Shown here: positions 49,856 through 62,529 of the stretch, piece after piece
How positions within the stretch are numbered: the first letter of the stretch is position 1
Layout of the letters: the number at the start of each line of letters is the position of its first letter
The notes under the pieces: generated by a model
Told to the model about the DNA's origin: nothing
The model's input: the letters and a program-made list of their open reading frames with translations, nothing else
Databases searched by the model: none
Source: Cercis canadensis
Taxonomy: Eukaryota; Streptophyta; Magnoliopsida; Fabales; Fabaceae
Length of the DNA stretch: 64,000 nucleotides
Reading direction: 5' to 3'
Assembly: GCA_003255065.1 (NCBI GenBank)
Contig: QAOA01004025.1
Coordinates: 646,357-710,356, forward strand
Made by a program: the position numbers and the translations under genes

Positions 49856-50621
49856 TTAAATGAATATTCTATAGGAATTTGTGGTGTTATTTCTCTATTA
49901 AAACATTACATGTGTATTTTTTAACAATTCAGCAACCATATCATCTTTTCATTAATATTTCTCAAAATTTCATATTGACCTACTCTCAATTTCTCTCTCA
50001 CCCACTGACCAATAGTGGCATCCCTCCTTCCTCTACAACTATCTCTGTCGCCGAATGACCAAGATCAAGATGAAGTAAGAAGAACTGATTAGCAATTTGT
50101 ATCCAAAGAGAACCTCCTTTCTCTTTTAATTGAAGGCTTTGTTTTGTTTGCTTCCCCTTTTTATATGGAAAATTCACTTTTAGGGTTTGATTTGGTTACT
50201 AGTCCAAATCTTTCATGAGCCTTGTGTTGTTGGTCAGCGTTGATTTTTGATGGACGATGGTAAGTGGAGGAAGGAAGACATTTTGGAACGATGCCAGAGA
50301 TGGGCGTCAGCTCTGTCCTAAGTTCGGTAGCAGAAATTGTTTCAAAGGGAGGGAGGAACACACTAAGGGTGGGTGGTTGAGAGCGAAATTGAGCATGGGA
50401 TGGGTGGGTGAGAGATAAATTGAAGCTGGGTCAATATAAAATTATAAAAAATATTAATGAAGAAATGACATGGCTGTTGAGTTGTTATAAAAATAGGGAT
50501 GTAATGTTTTAATAGAGGAACAACACCACAAACACCTATGAAACTTTACCTATGTTTTGTTCAAGTTTTAATAGGAGAACAATACCACAAACACCTATGA
50601 ACTTTACCTAAGTTTTGTCCT
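49856..50621. mobile_element. Second copy of the long-TIR element
   Basis: AGGACAAAAC at the left end and TTTTGTCCT at the right, same orientation and internal order as 23646-24520. It is shorter inside. The duplication boundary coincides with its left end. Confidence 0.7.
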
Positions 50622-50915
50622 AATAAAGTCTCTCTCTCATTTTCAATTTTAAGTAGAATACTATTATAAATTATTAGCAATCACCATAATTTTAATGAGA
50701 TATCCTTGTTTCACACTTTGTGAAGTAATGTATAAAATTTGAGTTGTAAAGAAGAGGTTAAAGTGGGTTTACAATTAAAGCTCATGTTCACTTACATTAA
50801 AATGCTGATTGAACAGAATTTAAAGTGCATAAGACGCATTACAAAATTTGAAAGGACAAATAAAGAAAAATATGGATGAGGATGACTGAAAGATGAGTCA
50901 ACTTAAAATAACTAC

Positions 50916-51078
50916 CATAGGCATGATCATTATTATCATCGTCCTCGGTATCATCTCCATCAGTTTCTCCATCATTGAGCTTGCGAAACTAGCCCTTTTC
51001 CCTTGGAACCACCCTCATAGAAATGAGAAGCACAAGAAGAACCGTAGAGGCACAAAGCAATTTGTTGATACCAGCCAT
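50916..51078 (-). pseudogene. Peptide pseudogene G: exon 1 copy of gene F
   Basis: Exon 1 has the same 163-nt length as in F, with no insertions or deletions, and starts MAGINKLLCASTVLLVLLIS. A TAG codon after 29 residues (REKG then stop) replaces the F reading RETSWF, and VAA at the cleavage site has become VVP. The acidic linker codons beyond it are intact (DDTEDDDNND), and the donor is kept as GGTAGTT. Exon 2 has no counterpart on this copy. It is a recently disabled duplicate. Confidence 0.85.
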
Positions 51079-51322
51079 CTTATTTAAACCAGATTATGAA
51101 ATCAGAATACAGTGAAAGCAACGAAAATCCTCTCTTCAATGCTGGTTTTAGAAACGGCGGACATATATACAGACCTTTAGACCTATATATCAATGTGTTA
51201 GTGGATAGACAATTGAGTCAGCAGAACAATGAATTAAACTTGCATGTGTTATACTATATTACAATTGAAACTCACCCTCATAATTGGTTGAGTTCTGATA
51301 GAGCAGCAAAATATTTCTTTAA

Positions 51323-52689
51323 GGTTTTGTTTGGATGAGGGTATTTCTAAAATTCACAAGAATTTAAAATATATGTAATTAAAATGTAGTATTTCAAATA
51401 CTTGAATTTGTAAAATACTTTGTTTGTATACATTTTATTATAAAAGAGTAATTTACCCCAAAAAAAGAAATACACTAACTTAACTCGGCATAAATTCATT
51501 GAGTCAACTCGCACTCAAACTTAATATTATAGCAAACTCACTGAGTCAACTTGCTGCCAATGTTGAAATATGCAGCAAGTTTGATCCTCTTTTTTGGGAA
51601 CTTTTGCTTGCTTGATTCTTTTTATTTGCTTCTTGAGTTGCTAGTAGTTGACAAAGGCTTCATTCCATTTTAGAATGAGTTGAGAGCATGACCATTTTTG
51701 TGTGTGTTTGGTGAAAGGAGGAATAGCAATGAAGAGTTATTTGCATCGGTGGTGATGCTGGTGCTTGACTACAATGGTGCTAGTGGGCAGTGGCTGTGGT
51801 TGGAGGAGTGCTAGGATGGTGAGCAAGAGGAAGAGGAGATGGGTGGGAGAGGAGAGAGACTAGGGGGTTCAGGGGAGAAAGAGAGGGAGACTGGAAAGTG
51901 AATTTGAAATACATTATATTAAGACTTTAAAAGTCAGTAAGGTTGTATTTAGATGAGGTATTTTTAAAATTCATAAGAATTTAAAATACATGTAATAGAA
52001 ATGCAATATTTTAAATACTTGAATTTTTAAAATACTTTGATTGTATACATTTTATTATAAAAGTGAAATTTAGCTTAAAAAAAGAAACTCACTGAGTCAA
52101 CTCACCACATAATCACGGAGTCAACTCGCACTCAGACTCAATATTAGTAAACTCAGTGAGTTAACTCACCATAAACTCACTGAGTCAACTCATTGTCGTT
52201 GTTAAAACATGCATCAAGCTTGATTCTCTTGTTTGGAAACTCTTGCTTGTTTGATTTTCTTTATTTGCTTCTTGAATTGCTAGTAGCTGATGAAGGCTTC
52301 ATTCCATTTTTGAATGAGTTGGGAGCTTAACCATTTTTGTGTGTTTGGAGAAAGGAGGAATATGAAGGAAGAGTTGTTTGCTTGGTGGTGGTACTGGTGG
52401 TCGACGACGGTGGTGCTGGTCGGCAGCGGCAGCAGCAGTGCTGGTGGGCAGTGGCATGTGGCTGGAGGAGTGCTAGGATGGTGAACAAGAAAGAGAGGAG
52501 AGGTATTGGGAGGGAGAGGTCTTTTTTTTGGGGTGGGTATCAAGGAGAAGGAGAGAAGGTTGAGAGAGTGAATTAGAAATTAACTCAATTTTGAATGAAT
52601 TTGAAATATACTATATTCAGATTTTGGACATCACTAAAAAAATACATCAGAATTTTGAAAATACTTTTAAAAATTATCCAAACATACCC
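51323..52689. mobile_element. PIF/Harbinger-like non-autonomous element, internally duplicated
   Basis: The ends GGTTTTGTTTGGAT and ATCCAAACATACCC are inverted. Both are bordered by TAA (51320-51322 and 52690-52692), the Harbinger-type target. The interior is a tandem of two related units starting at 51323 and 51941, the second again preceded by TAA. Each has an ACTCACTGAGTCAACTC-rich part and a GGTGGTG-rich part. The sister region near 25285 lacks the whole insertion. No transposase seen. Confidence 0.7.
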
Positions 52690-53402
52690 TAAAAGCTTTA
52701 TTCTTGAGTTTCTCCAAAAACTCAAATGTTTTCTTTTTAAAATGCTTTAAAAAGTTTTGAAATTAAAGCATATCTAAACATAAAAAAACACATTCAAAAC
52801 ACTTTTCTTCAAAAAATTTAGTCAATCAAATTACACACCAAGAGGCTTTGTGGAAACGAATGTTTGGGTTGAAAAGAGATTAAAAGAAGGGAAAAAAGAA
52901 AGTTGTGAGTTAAATAGTAGTTAGAGAAATTGATTTATGTAGCATTATCAATCACCAGTAGCTAGCTAATAGCCTTTAAATTAAAAAACTAGAAATTGAA
53001 AGAATAATATCAATTTTTACCGGCAAGTTGCAAACAAAGAAGGTAAAGCTTCTTGGAGATGGATAGGAACGTAAATAGAGCACAAGCAAGGAGGTAAAAT
53101 GATATATTCAGACAACTCTAGTTGGCCAACAAAATAAACTATATATTTGTCATGGACTTTTACTGATGTAACATGGTTTATTGTCTTTGTTCCCATGATT
53201 TTACTCCAATGAGTAGAAACCGGCCATTTAGAAGTGTATGATGTGTCCTCATCAACTAGTTCAAGTCAAATTATAATAAATATTCATCTTGACATGAATC
53301 CCATTAAGCTCTAGTGGTGGAATTGTGTAAATTCTTAAAAGTATCACTATCGATTAAGTCTAATAAACAATTACGACACTGATAATGCTTAAACTATTAT
53401 AT

Positions 53403-53582
53403 TTTTTTGGTTATCCACCGGTGTCCGGGCTTCGCCCGACTAATCCGGTTTCGAGCCGGGAAGGACCACAAGGGCGGTAAAGCTCTCCCAACAGACGCAG
53501 CTGCATTCCCAAGGGCTCGAACCCGAGACCCTTGGTTAAGCTAAAACAACCCCTTACCAGCTGATCTACACGCTTGTTGGTT
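53403..53582 (-). mobile_element. tRNA-derived SINE with 15-bp target duplication
   Basis: On the minus strand it starts near CCAACAAGCGTGTAGATCAG, contains the pol III box B GGTTCGAGCCC preceded by a box-A-like TAGATCAGCTGG, and ends CACCGGTGGATAACC plus A-run. CTTAAACTATTATAT flanks both sides (53388-53402 and 53583-53597). The sister site near 26008 has a single CCTAAACTATTAAAT and no insert, a clear empty site. 180 bp, full length by appearance. Confidence 0.9.
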
Positions 53583-54250
53583 CTTAAACTATTATATTAA
53601 CATCATATCTACTGTATCTTTAAGATAATTTAGATGTATATTCCACTTTATTATATGCCCTTAACCAATAGCAAATATACTGTTTTCAGCCAAGCTAACA
53701 TAAGAAATAAGTTATATGTGTGCTTCTCAACCTCAATAAACTATTTATGTCTACAACAAAATAAATAAAATAAATAAATGATATTGTAGATGGATTTTGC
53801 ATCTTGCAATTGACATCTCCCAACAATTTAGGCCTTTTCTTTTTAAGATAGGACATTTACATTATATTTACATTCAAGAAACTTCCTTATGGAAAAGAGA
53901 ATACATTTAAACCCTTAATCATTTCCTCACCCTGCAAATTCCATTATACAATATTTTATGTTGTGTTATTGGAATTGAGCCAAAATTCTTACAGTACCCG
54001 TTATATTATAATTGAAAATCACCCGAACTTGGGGTTTTGTCTTTTGTGGAAGTAAATGTTTGGGTACAAAAGAGATGAAGGAATAAAAAAAAGTACAGTG
54101 AATTCGGTGGTAGTTATAAAAATTTATGTAACACTATCAATCACCATTAGTTATTAGCTTTTAAATTAAACAATTACCAAGATTGAAGGAATAAGACTCT
54201 ACCATTCCACTTATGGCGGAGTGATATTAAAATTGTTTACAGAATTTCCG

Positions 54251-54252
<2 letters not shown>

Positions 54253-54288
<36 letters not shown>
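54253..54288 (+). repeat. (TA)n microsatellite
   Basis: About 36 bases of TA between two copies of the upstream module. Confidence 0.9.
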
Positions 54289-54291
<3 letters not shown>

Positions 54292-54690
54292 CATTTAGTT
54301 AGCAAAACGATAATTCGATCGAAAAATAGATGCAATTTTTAATTGCCATGTGTGTTGCAGGCTCACTGCGCATTTCCTTACCCTGCAAATGCCATTATAC
54401 AATATTTTATGTTGTATTATTGGAATTGAGCCAAAATTCTTACAGTACCCATTGTATTATATATGAAAATCACCCAAACTTGGGGCTTTGTGGAAGCAAA
54501 TGTTTGGGTGCGAAAAGAGATGAAATTAAGAAAAAAAAAAAAAAGGAAGAGTGAANAAAAAAAAAAAAAAAAAGGTAGAGTGAATTACGTGGTTGATAAA
54601 AAAAATTATGTAGCACTATTAATGAGCAGAGTTATTTACTTTTAAATTAAACAATTACAAAGTTTAAAAGAACAAGACTCAAATAGTTTG

Positions 54691-55220
54691 TAACCGAGTG
54701 ATATTAAAGTTGTTTACAGGACTTGTGGTTCTGCTAGCCAAAGTTCTGACTACCTGGTAAATAATTTACTGCAAACAAAGAAGATAACGTAAACCGATAG
54801 ATGTACTCCAACAATTAAACATTCAAGTAATTTGCGAGAATAGGATCAAACTGTTATGTCATTATGTACCCATAATGCCGCTTTTCATTGGCATATTTTA
54901 TCATGAAAATTCAAAAAGACTCCTCTTCTTTCATTTTAGAATGTATTAAATATTTTAATCAACATATTTACTGAAAAGTACATCAATTATATTTAAAAAC
55001 GTACAAGCTTGATTAATTTAACAAATAATATGAAGTGTATTTTTAGTAAATTATTAGTTAACTACCAGTACTATTTTTTCTCTTTCTTTAACTCCATTTA
55101 CCTTAGCAGATTTTTAAAATTTTACAGGAACAATCTTCATAAAAAATAGTTTCAATTTCTGGGATTTATCATTAACTACCTAATGTTACTTTGGATGACT
55201 TATACAATTTTGTTTACTAA
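54691..55220. other. Intergenic, no gene seen
   Basis: AT-rich; no terminal repeats or ORF recognised. Confidence 0.5.
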
Positions 55221-55558
55221 GGTTTCATTTGGGTAAATGACTTATTTAAGTACTTATATAAGAATGTTTTATGTGAGAAACCCTAATACAAAAAGGCTCC
55301 TTTTAAATTAAGTTATTTTGTAATTGGATATATTATTGGAGAAGCACTTCTAAAATCATGTTATAAGCTTTGCAAGAGCTTTTACTTAGAAACTCTAAAA
55401 ATATCCTTACAAAATAACTTTAAAATAGTTTTTTGGAGGGTAATAAGTTACATTTATATATATCTAAACTTATCCAAACAAAATTTTATTTGCATATAAG
55501 CACTTATGATAATAGAGAAGCTCCAATAAGCCATTAGCTATGTTATTCAAATGGGGCC
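55221..55558. mobile_element. Tourist-like (PIF/Harbinger) MITE
   Basis: Inverted ends GGTTTCATTTG and CAAATGGGGCC, each bordered by TAA (55218-55220 and 55559-55561). About 338 bp with partly complementary arms (AAGTACTTATATAAG against CACTTATGATAATAG). Non-coding. Confidence 0.65.
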
Positions 55559-56214
55559 TAAATAAGTATAAGCAAATTCAATCATGTATTGAATTAGTCT
55601 ATGCAAATTCAAACAGTTTCTTTGTTATGATTGATTTTGATCCTCCGCATAAACTTGACACTTAATTATATATATCAATCAGGGGCATGTAATGTAACAG
55701 ATATCCGAATGCAACATAAAATTATGTCATATGACAGAACCAAGGTCTCATGTAAATATTACATTTAATTTGGTTGCTGAAAATTGGAAATCAAACTAAA
55801 CAATACTTCAAAACCTGAAGCTTTCTTAAGCTACGTTAAAGAATAGTAATGAGACCATAACTGAAAGTTATTTATTGAATTAAAAAATTCCCTTGAATGT
55901 TATCATATTAAACTACAAAAATTTCCCTCCATATGCTTGGATGACATATAAATAATTCTTGAACAAGGCAAAGTAGGGAACAACTTTCACATAGAAGGTT
56001 TCTAATATAACTTCCATTCCTTTGATTTTCTCATAGTATTTAACCGTGAGTTTTTTTTTTTTTTTTTGTCCTAACCATGAATATCCTTTGGAAAAGCCCA
56101 TGAACTATTTCCGTGAGAAATTGTCCCAAAAAGATTACCATGAATAAAAAACAATAGGAAAATCATTATTTTCTTATAGTGACATCAAATAATAATATGA
56201 TTTAAAGAACTTAT
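55559..56214. other. Intergenic, no gene seen
   Basis: AT-rich flank of the LTR element; no features recognised. Confidence 0.5.
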
Positions 56215-59200
56215 TGTTGTGAAAAATCCCAACGCAAGTGCAAGTTATCGTTTCCAAGTAATAAGATGAGAGTGAATTATCATTCCCACGAGGACTAATG
56301 TTATCAACTACCGAAATTTGGTTAATCTCAATTTTATCTAATCAATGAGTATGGAGAATTTCAAGATAGAACTTTAAATAAACTGAAAACAAGCTAAGAT
56401 AGATAAAATGATGAATTAATCTAGAGAGAAATATCTAAGGCTTTTGATTTCACCATAGTTATTTCAATTTGCTATTCCTAATTCATTAACCAAGAACAAT
56501 CTTCCTAATTGCTAGCCAAGAACCCTAAATTATTTATTAGTCTTTTCCAAGGTCAAACAAAAATATCTTTAAGTTATAAACCCACTATATTCCTATGTGA
56601 ATTGCGAATAACCTATAAATTCACTTAATTCTATGATTCTTTTTAAATAGCTACACAGGCCATAGAGGTATATTCTTATCCTACATGTAACCTATGTTCT
56701 TAATCTCTATGATCTTTAATTACAAATTACCTCTCAATCTCATTGTAATTATCTAATCAACTAATTGGTGATCAAACAATTAGAAGCATGAAGAATTAAG
56801 AAGAAGAAAAAGACAATTAATGAAGGAGTTCTTGAATTAAAGAAATAGAAAATCACAAATCTTCCTAGTTAGGCTACATCATAGCCCCAGAAGGGAATTT
56901 AGTTCATAGTAGAAGAAGAGAACATGATAAAGAAAAATCTAGACATAATTCAAAGGGAAGAAGAATAGAAACTCTGAAAAGAAGTCACCAATCTTGCTGT
57001 CCAAGTTGCACTTCTCAAATCCTTGTTTTTGCTCTCAAGAAACAATCACAAAGTTAAGCTAAAGGTATCTATAAAATGGGTGTAAAAACCACCTAACAAA
57101 TACCCCCAAACTTAACATTTTGCTTGTCCTCAAGCAAAGAGAAAGAGACAAATTAATTAAACTCAACAACTAACTACAAAGCAAAAAATTAATTTGCTAA
57201 CCATACAGGCCTCAAAGAGCTCTATCAAGCACAGCTCCTAGAAAATTTTCAAGATAGCATGAATGTGTATAATTTCAACCCAAAGTTAATCTCATCTCAA
57301 TCTCACTAAAATTTCCTATCTGTGTGTAAATGTAGCCCTTGTTTACTTTACTCTCTTTACTTAAATTAGATTATGCAAATAAGCTCACAAAAAATTAATC
57401 TCCAATTTTTTAAAAATCCAGAATCTCATATGCTTGCTTTTCATGTTAATCTCCACTAATGTAGGCAATTCACAATATTAAGAATTAGAAGGACTTCTGA
57501 TTTGTTTGTAATGTGTGGCTAGATTAAGGGTAGGATGATGGATAAAAATTTGGCTTAACTCACCCATCACACAAATTCAGTTTAGAGCAAATTTGAAGAG
57601 CACCCTTTTTTCTTTTCACTTCTAACTCTCCCGAACTTATTTTCTTCTTTACTTTGCCATCCACCAATATAATTCTTACTTTTGGGACACTGCATCCCAT
57701 ACTCAATACTTTTTAAGACATTCTTTTTCTTTTTGTTTCTTTTCAATATTTGCACAATTGTCTTTTCTTTTCATTGCAAAATATGTTCTTTTTTTTTTTT
57801 CTTTATAGCAGAGTTGTAACTCTTGAATTTGCATTCTTTGGTGGCAAATTCATTGAAATCCTCCTTTGCTTTTCTTCCCCAATTCTCCTTAATATTCCTA
57901 GCTCTAGATGCTCTTAAGACTGAAAATGCATTTTAGGTGAAAGGTTCAAGTCAAAAGATCCTACAAAGGGTTAGGATCAATGTAGGTGACAAAGAAACAG
58001 GCTATATTAATCTCAATAGGGTATGCTAGGGATAAAATATCATACAAAGGGATAGCAAGAAAGGCTCAAACGAAACAAAAATAGCCTAAATCATCTCTCT
58101 AATATTGCGCAACCTAGGATTTCGCCTCGATTGGCAATCAAGCAAGTTCTAGTATTCTGTGAGATTTTGAAATAGCTTCATTCACATAATCATTTCTAAC
58201 CATGCAGATTTCAAATAAACAGGGTTATGTGCTCAGTAATTCAGGAAATTCTAGCTAGAAAAAAATTAACATAAGAGTTCAAAAAAAAAAAACACAAATA
58301 CAAAATCTATCATTTTTCTAGAGCTGTAAACAGTAAAAATCAGTTTTATCATTAGCCTAAGGTTAAACATAAATTTTTTCACTCTATTCTACTTTACAAA
58401 CTAAAGAAAAACAAGAATTAAACATAAAAACTACCTAGAAAAGTATTTAAAGATACCCATAATCAAAGTTAAACTTCCAATATAGCAGCTCAAAAAACTA
58501 ATTCTTCACCCCCAAACTTAAAGGAAACATTATCATCAGGTGGAGCTGCTGGGAGGCCACACGTCAACTAACCTAATGTCAAGTTTAAATGGTCATGAAA
58601 ACTCAAAGTATGCGTTTTAGCGAAATAGGTATCTGCCGATTTTTTTTTTCTGGGCGTAGTGACGCTGCCTTGTGAGCGTAGCGACGCCCAAAGCTCGGAT
58701 TGTGGACATTTGGAAAGATTTTTGGGCGTCCCAGCGCTCCATGCTTGGCGTCGTGACCCCCAGTGCTGGCCTGATGCTTGATTTGGCTCTTTCTTTCGAA
58801 TTTTTAATGGATTAGAGCCCCCATATTTGATTCAAATCCCTGAAAACAAATTTATTAAAAATAAAAGTTATGAATTTAAAGCCTAGAACATAAAAATTAA
58901 ACACACAAGCATGAAAGTAAAATTAAACAACTACACAAAAATTAAGAGAAAGGGTTAAAAAGATTGGGTTGCCTCCTAAAAAGCACTTGTTTTATACTCC
59001 TCAGCTTGACTATCTCTAAAATAAATTAATTAGGATAAAAAATGGTAGTGGAGGTCTTCTGGAATTTTACTCTACTAGCTCTCTAAACATTAGCTTGTTG
59101 GTCATTTTCTTTTAAGCTCCAAACTTTGTTTTCTTCTCCAAAACAAGCAGATTTTCTGAGATGCTCCAAAAAAATCTTTTGGAATGATGGCTTCTTCTTC

Positions 59201-62200
59201 TTATTTTTCTTATGAGATTCAGCTGTAGGCATAGGTTTAGCCATTGGTTTCTTTGGGATTGTATCATCTTGGACCTCTAAATCAGGAGGCTTCTCCTTAT
59301 TTGCCATCCCCATGGTACGAGCTTCAATTGGGTCCTGCAATTTATTGCTTTCATTTATAGTGTCAATTTTACAGCAGACACTTACTGCATCCGGATGCTT
59401 TATTTCTTTGAAAACTAAGAAGGACACTTGATCACCTTGCACTCTCAAAGTAAGTTGGCCTTTTTGCACATCAATGAGAGCTTTCCCAGTTGCTAGAAAT
59501 GGACGACCAAGAATAATTGGGATTTCTTGGTCCTCCTTCGTATCAAGCACAACGAAGTCCACTGGGAAGATGAACTTCTTTACTTTCACCAATACATTCT
59601 CTAGGATTCCCCTTGGATACTTGATTGATCTATCTGCCAATGTCAAGGAGATGGAGGTTGGCTATATTTCTCCTATACCCAATTTCCTAAAAACAGAAAG
59701 AGGCATAAGGTTAATACTGGCACCAAGATCACAAAGTGCTTTACCAAAAGATACATTGCCAATAGAACAAGGAATATTAAAAATCCCTCGATCTTTTAGT
59801 TTAGGTGGCAATTTCTTTTGAAGGATGGCGCTACACTCTTTAGTAAGTGCAACGGTCTCAAAATCTTCCAGTTTTCTTTCGTTAGACAATATGTCTTTCA
59901 TGAACTTGACCTAGCTGGGTATTTGTTCAAGAGCGTCTGCAAATGGAATATTGATGTGGAGCTTCTTGAACACTTCCAAAAATTTAGAAAACTGAGAATC
60001 CAACTTCTTCTTTTGGAACCTCTAAGGAAAAGGAAGAGGTGTAACATATGGTGGAGGATTGTGTGGGAATAACTTAGATGTCTTCTCCACAGATTTCACA
60101 AGTGGTTCCACTAAGTTGCCTTGCTTTGTCTCAGGCTCAACTGACTTAGTTGGCACCTTCTTTGCAACTTCAGATGGTTCATCTAAGGTCTTGCAATTAC
60201 GAAGAGTGATAGCCATGACATGCTCTTTAGGATTCACCTCCGTATCGCTCGGCAAAGACCCATGTTGTCTATTGTTAAGTATGCTAGATAATTGACCCAT
60301 TTGTACTTCCAAGTTTCGAATGGAGGCACCGTTCTTGCCATAAACTGACTGGTGTTTATTGTTAACTGGGCAAGAGCATCTTCCAAAGAAACCTTAGGTG
60401 GTGGTGGTTGATCTTGCATTGGTGCCTAAGCAGAATTCCAAATTGTATGTGTTAGAGTAGGGGTTGTTCTGCCTGCTTAGGTTTCCCACCAAGTGTGCTT
60501 CCTCTGACTGAGATGGAGAGAATGGGTTGCCAACTTGACAATCTGAGCTAGCATGAAGACCGCCACAATGAGGACAATTCTCAAGATGGGACTAAATGGC
60601 GTTGACATTCCTAATGGTTAACTGCTTAGCCAGAGAATCAATTTTTGCAGATAGGACTGTGAAAGCATCAACCTCATGAATCCCAAGTACCTTTCGTGAT
60701 GTAGACCTCTTAGTAGACCATTGATAGGCATTGACAGCCATCTCCTCTAATAATTCATTGGCATCCTCACATGTCTTCCTCATTAAGGACCCACCAGCAG
60801 TAGCGTCAACTAGGGTCTTAGTTGTACTTAGCATTGCAACCAGTCAAGAAGTCCATGGTAGGGGCATCTGCGAAGTAATTCTTTGTACCTTTCCTAAGCC
60901 TCTTGAAGTGACTCATTCTCCTGTTGATAAAATGTAGTGATATCATTTCGTAGCTTGGCGGTCTTAATAGGTGGAAAGAATTTGGCTAAGAATTTTTGTG
61001 CCAAAATATCCCAGGTAGTGATGGTTCCTACTGGCAAAGACTGTAGCCAAGACCTGGCTTTATCCCGTAGTGAGAATGGAAAAAGTCAGAGGTGAATTGC
61101 ATCATCGGTAGCACCATTGTGCTTGAAGGTATCACATATTTCCAAGAACCCGGCGATGTGAGCATGAGGATCTTCATTCGCTAAACCACTGAACTGGGTT
61201 GACTAGACCATGTGTATAACTACTAGTTTAATCTCAAAAGTATTGGCTTGGATAGCCGGTCGCCTTATACCAGAGGTGGTATCTGTGACTGAAGGAATGG
61301 TGTAGTCATGAAGTGCTTTTGGAGGATTTTCTTCTGCCATTATGTTTGTCAAAATTCTGGTAGACTCTCTTCTCTCCTTTCTATTCATTCTACAGGTCTT
61401 CTCTATCTCAAAATCAAATGGGATTAGGGAGCTACTTTCAGATTTTCTCATACGCCAAAAAGAAAACTCTTGAAAGTATCAAAAAGTAAAATAATTAAAT
61501 AAATATTTGAAAAATAAACGATCAGACTAAAATAGAGATTACTAAGTATCGATATTAATAACCAATTAGTCTCCGGCAACGGCGCCAAAAACTTGTTGCG
61601 TGAAAAATCCTAACGCAAGTGCACGTTATTGTTCCCAAGTAATAAGATGAGAGTGAATTATTGTTCCTACGATAACTAATGTTATCAAGTACCGAAATTG
61701 GGTTAATCTCAATTTTATCTAATCAACAAGTATGGAGAATTTCAAGATAGAACTTTAAATAAACTGAAAACAAGCTAAGACAGATAAAATGATGAATTAA
61801 TCTAGAGAGAAATATCTAGGGCTTTTGATTTCACCATAGCAATTCCGATTTGCTATTCCTAATTCATTAACCAAGAACAATCTTACTAATTGCTAGCCAA
61901 GAACCCTAAATTATTTATTAGCCTTTTCCAAGGTCAAACAAAAATATCTCTAAGTTATGAACCCACTATATTCTTATGTGAATTGCGAATAACCTAGAAA
62001 TTCACTTAATTTTATGGTTCTTTTTAAATAGCTACACAGGCAATGGAAATATATCCCTATTCTACATGTAATATATGTTTTTAATCCCTATGATCCTTAA
62101 TTACAAATTACCTCTTAGTCTTAGTCTCATTGTAATTATCTAATCAACTAATTGGTGATCAAACAATTAGAAGCATGAAAACTTAAGAAGAAGAAGACAA

Positions 62201-62529
62201 TTAATAAAGGAGTTCTTGAATTAAAGAAGTAAAAAATCACAAATCTTCTTAGCTAGGCTACATCATAGCCCTAGAAGGGAATTTAATTCATAGTAGAAGA
62301 AGAGAACATGATAAAGTAAAATCTAGACATAATTCAAAGGGAAGAAGAATAAAAACTCTGAAGAGAAGCCACCAATCTTGTTGTCCAAGTTGCACTTCTC
62401 AAATCCTTGTTTTTGCTCTCCTCCTTGCCTCCAAAAAGTTTAGAAAAAGATCCTCAAATTAATGCCTAAAAGTTGCTTAAAGACTACAAACTCACTACTC
62501 CTAATTCTATTAAGAAACTAGGCCACATC
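56215..62529 (-). mobile_element. TR-GAG-like Gypsy element (gag and protease only), broken
   Basis: Two related LTRs: left 56215-57098, and right from 61594 to at least 62420, probably 62529. Both start TGTTG and share long runs, differing by perhaps 5-8% by eye. Inside the right LTR lies TTTGGCGCCGTTGCCGGAG (minus strand, about 61571-61589), the Asp-tRNA primer site of Athila/Tat elements. A G-rich tract (AAGTTTGGGGGTATT on the minus strand) abuts the left LTR. Parts seen are gag (about 60.0-61.45 kb) and aspartic protease (59083-59901, CDLGASINLMPLS and GRPFLATG). No reverse transcriptase or integrase is recognisable, the pattern of non-autonomous TR-GAG elements. A moderate-age fossil with several breaks. 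Confidence 0.8.

Larger units (their letters stand above)
49420..54690. repeat. Second copy of the gene F upstream and intron region
   Basis: 49420-49850 is the inverted copy of 22190-22525. From 49856 (the end of the long-TIR element) the order follows 23646-27050 directly: TIR element, exon 1 of a peptide gene, promoter, upstream modules. Later insertions interrupt it: a Harbinger-like element at 51323-52689 and a SINE at 53403-53582. The counterpart of 22530-23640, with exon 2 of F, is absent. Upstream-module copies recur at 53930-54230 and 54290-54690, separated by a (TA)n run at 54253-54288; an N lies in an A-run near 54556. Confidence 0.85.

Noticed and set aside
52280-52576. Valine- and proline-rich ORFs on both strands
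   Set aside because: GGTGGTG-type simple sequence within the Harbinger-like insertion.
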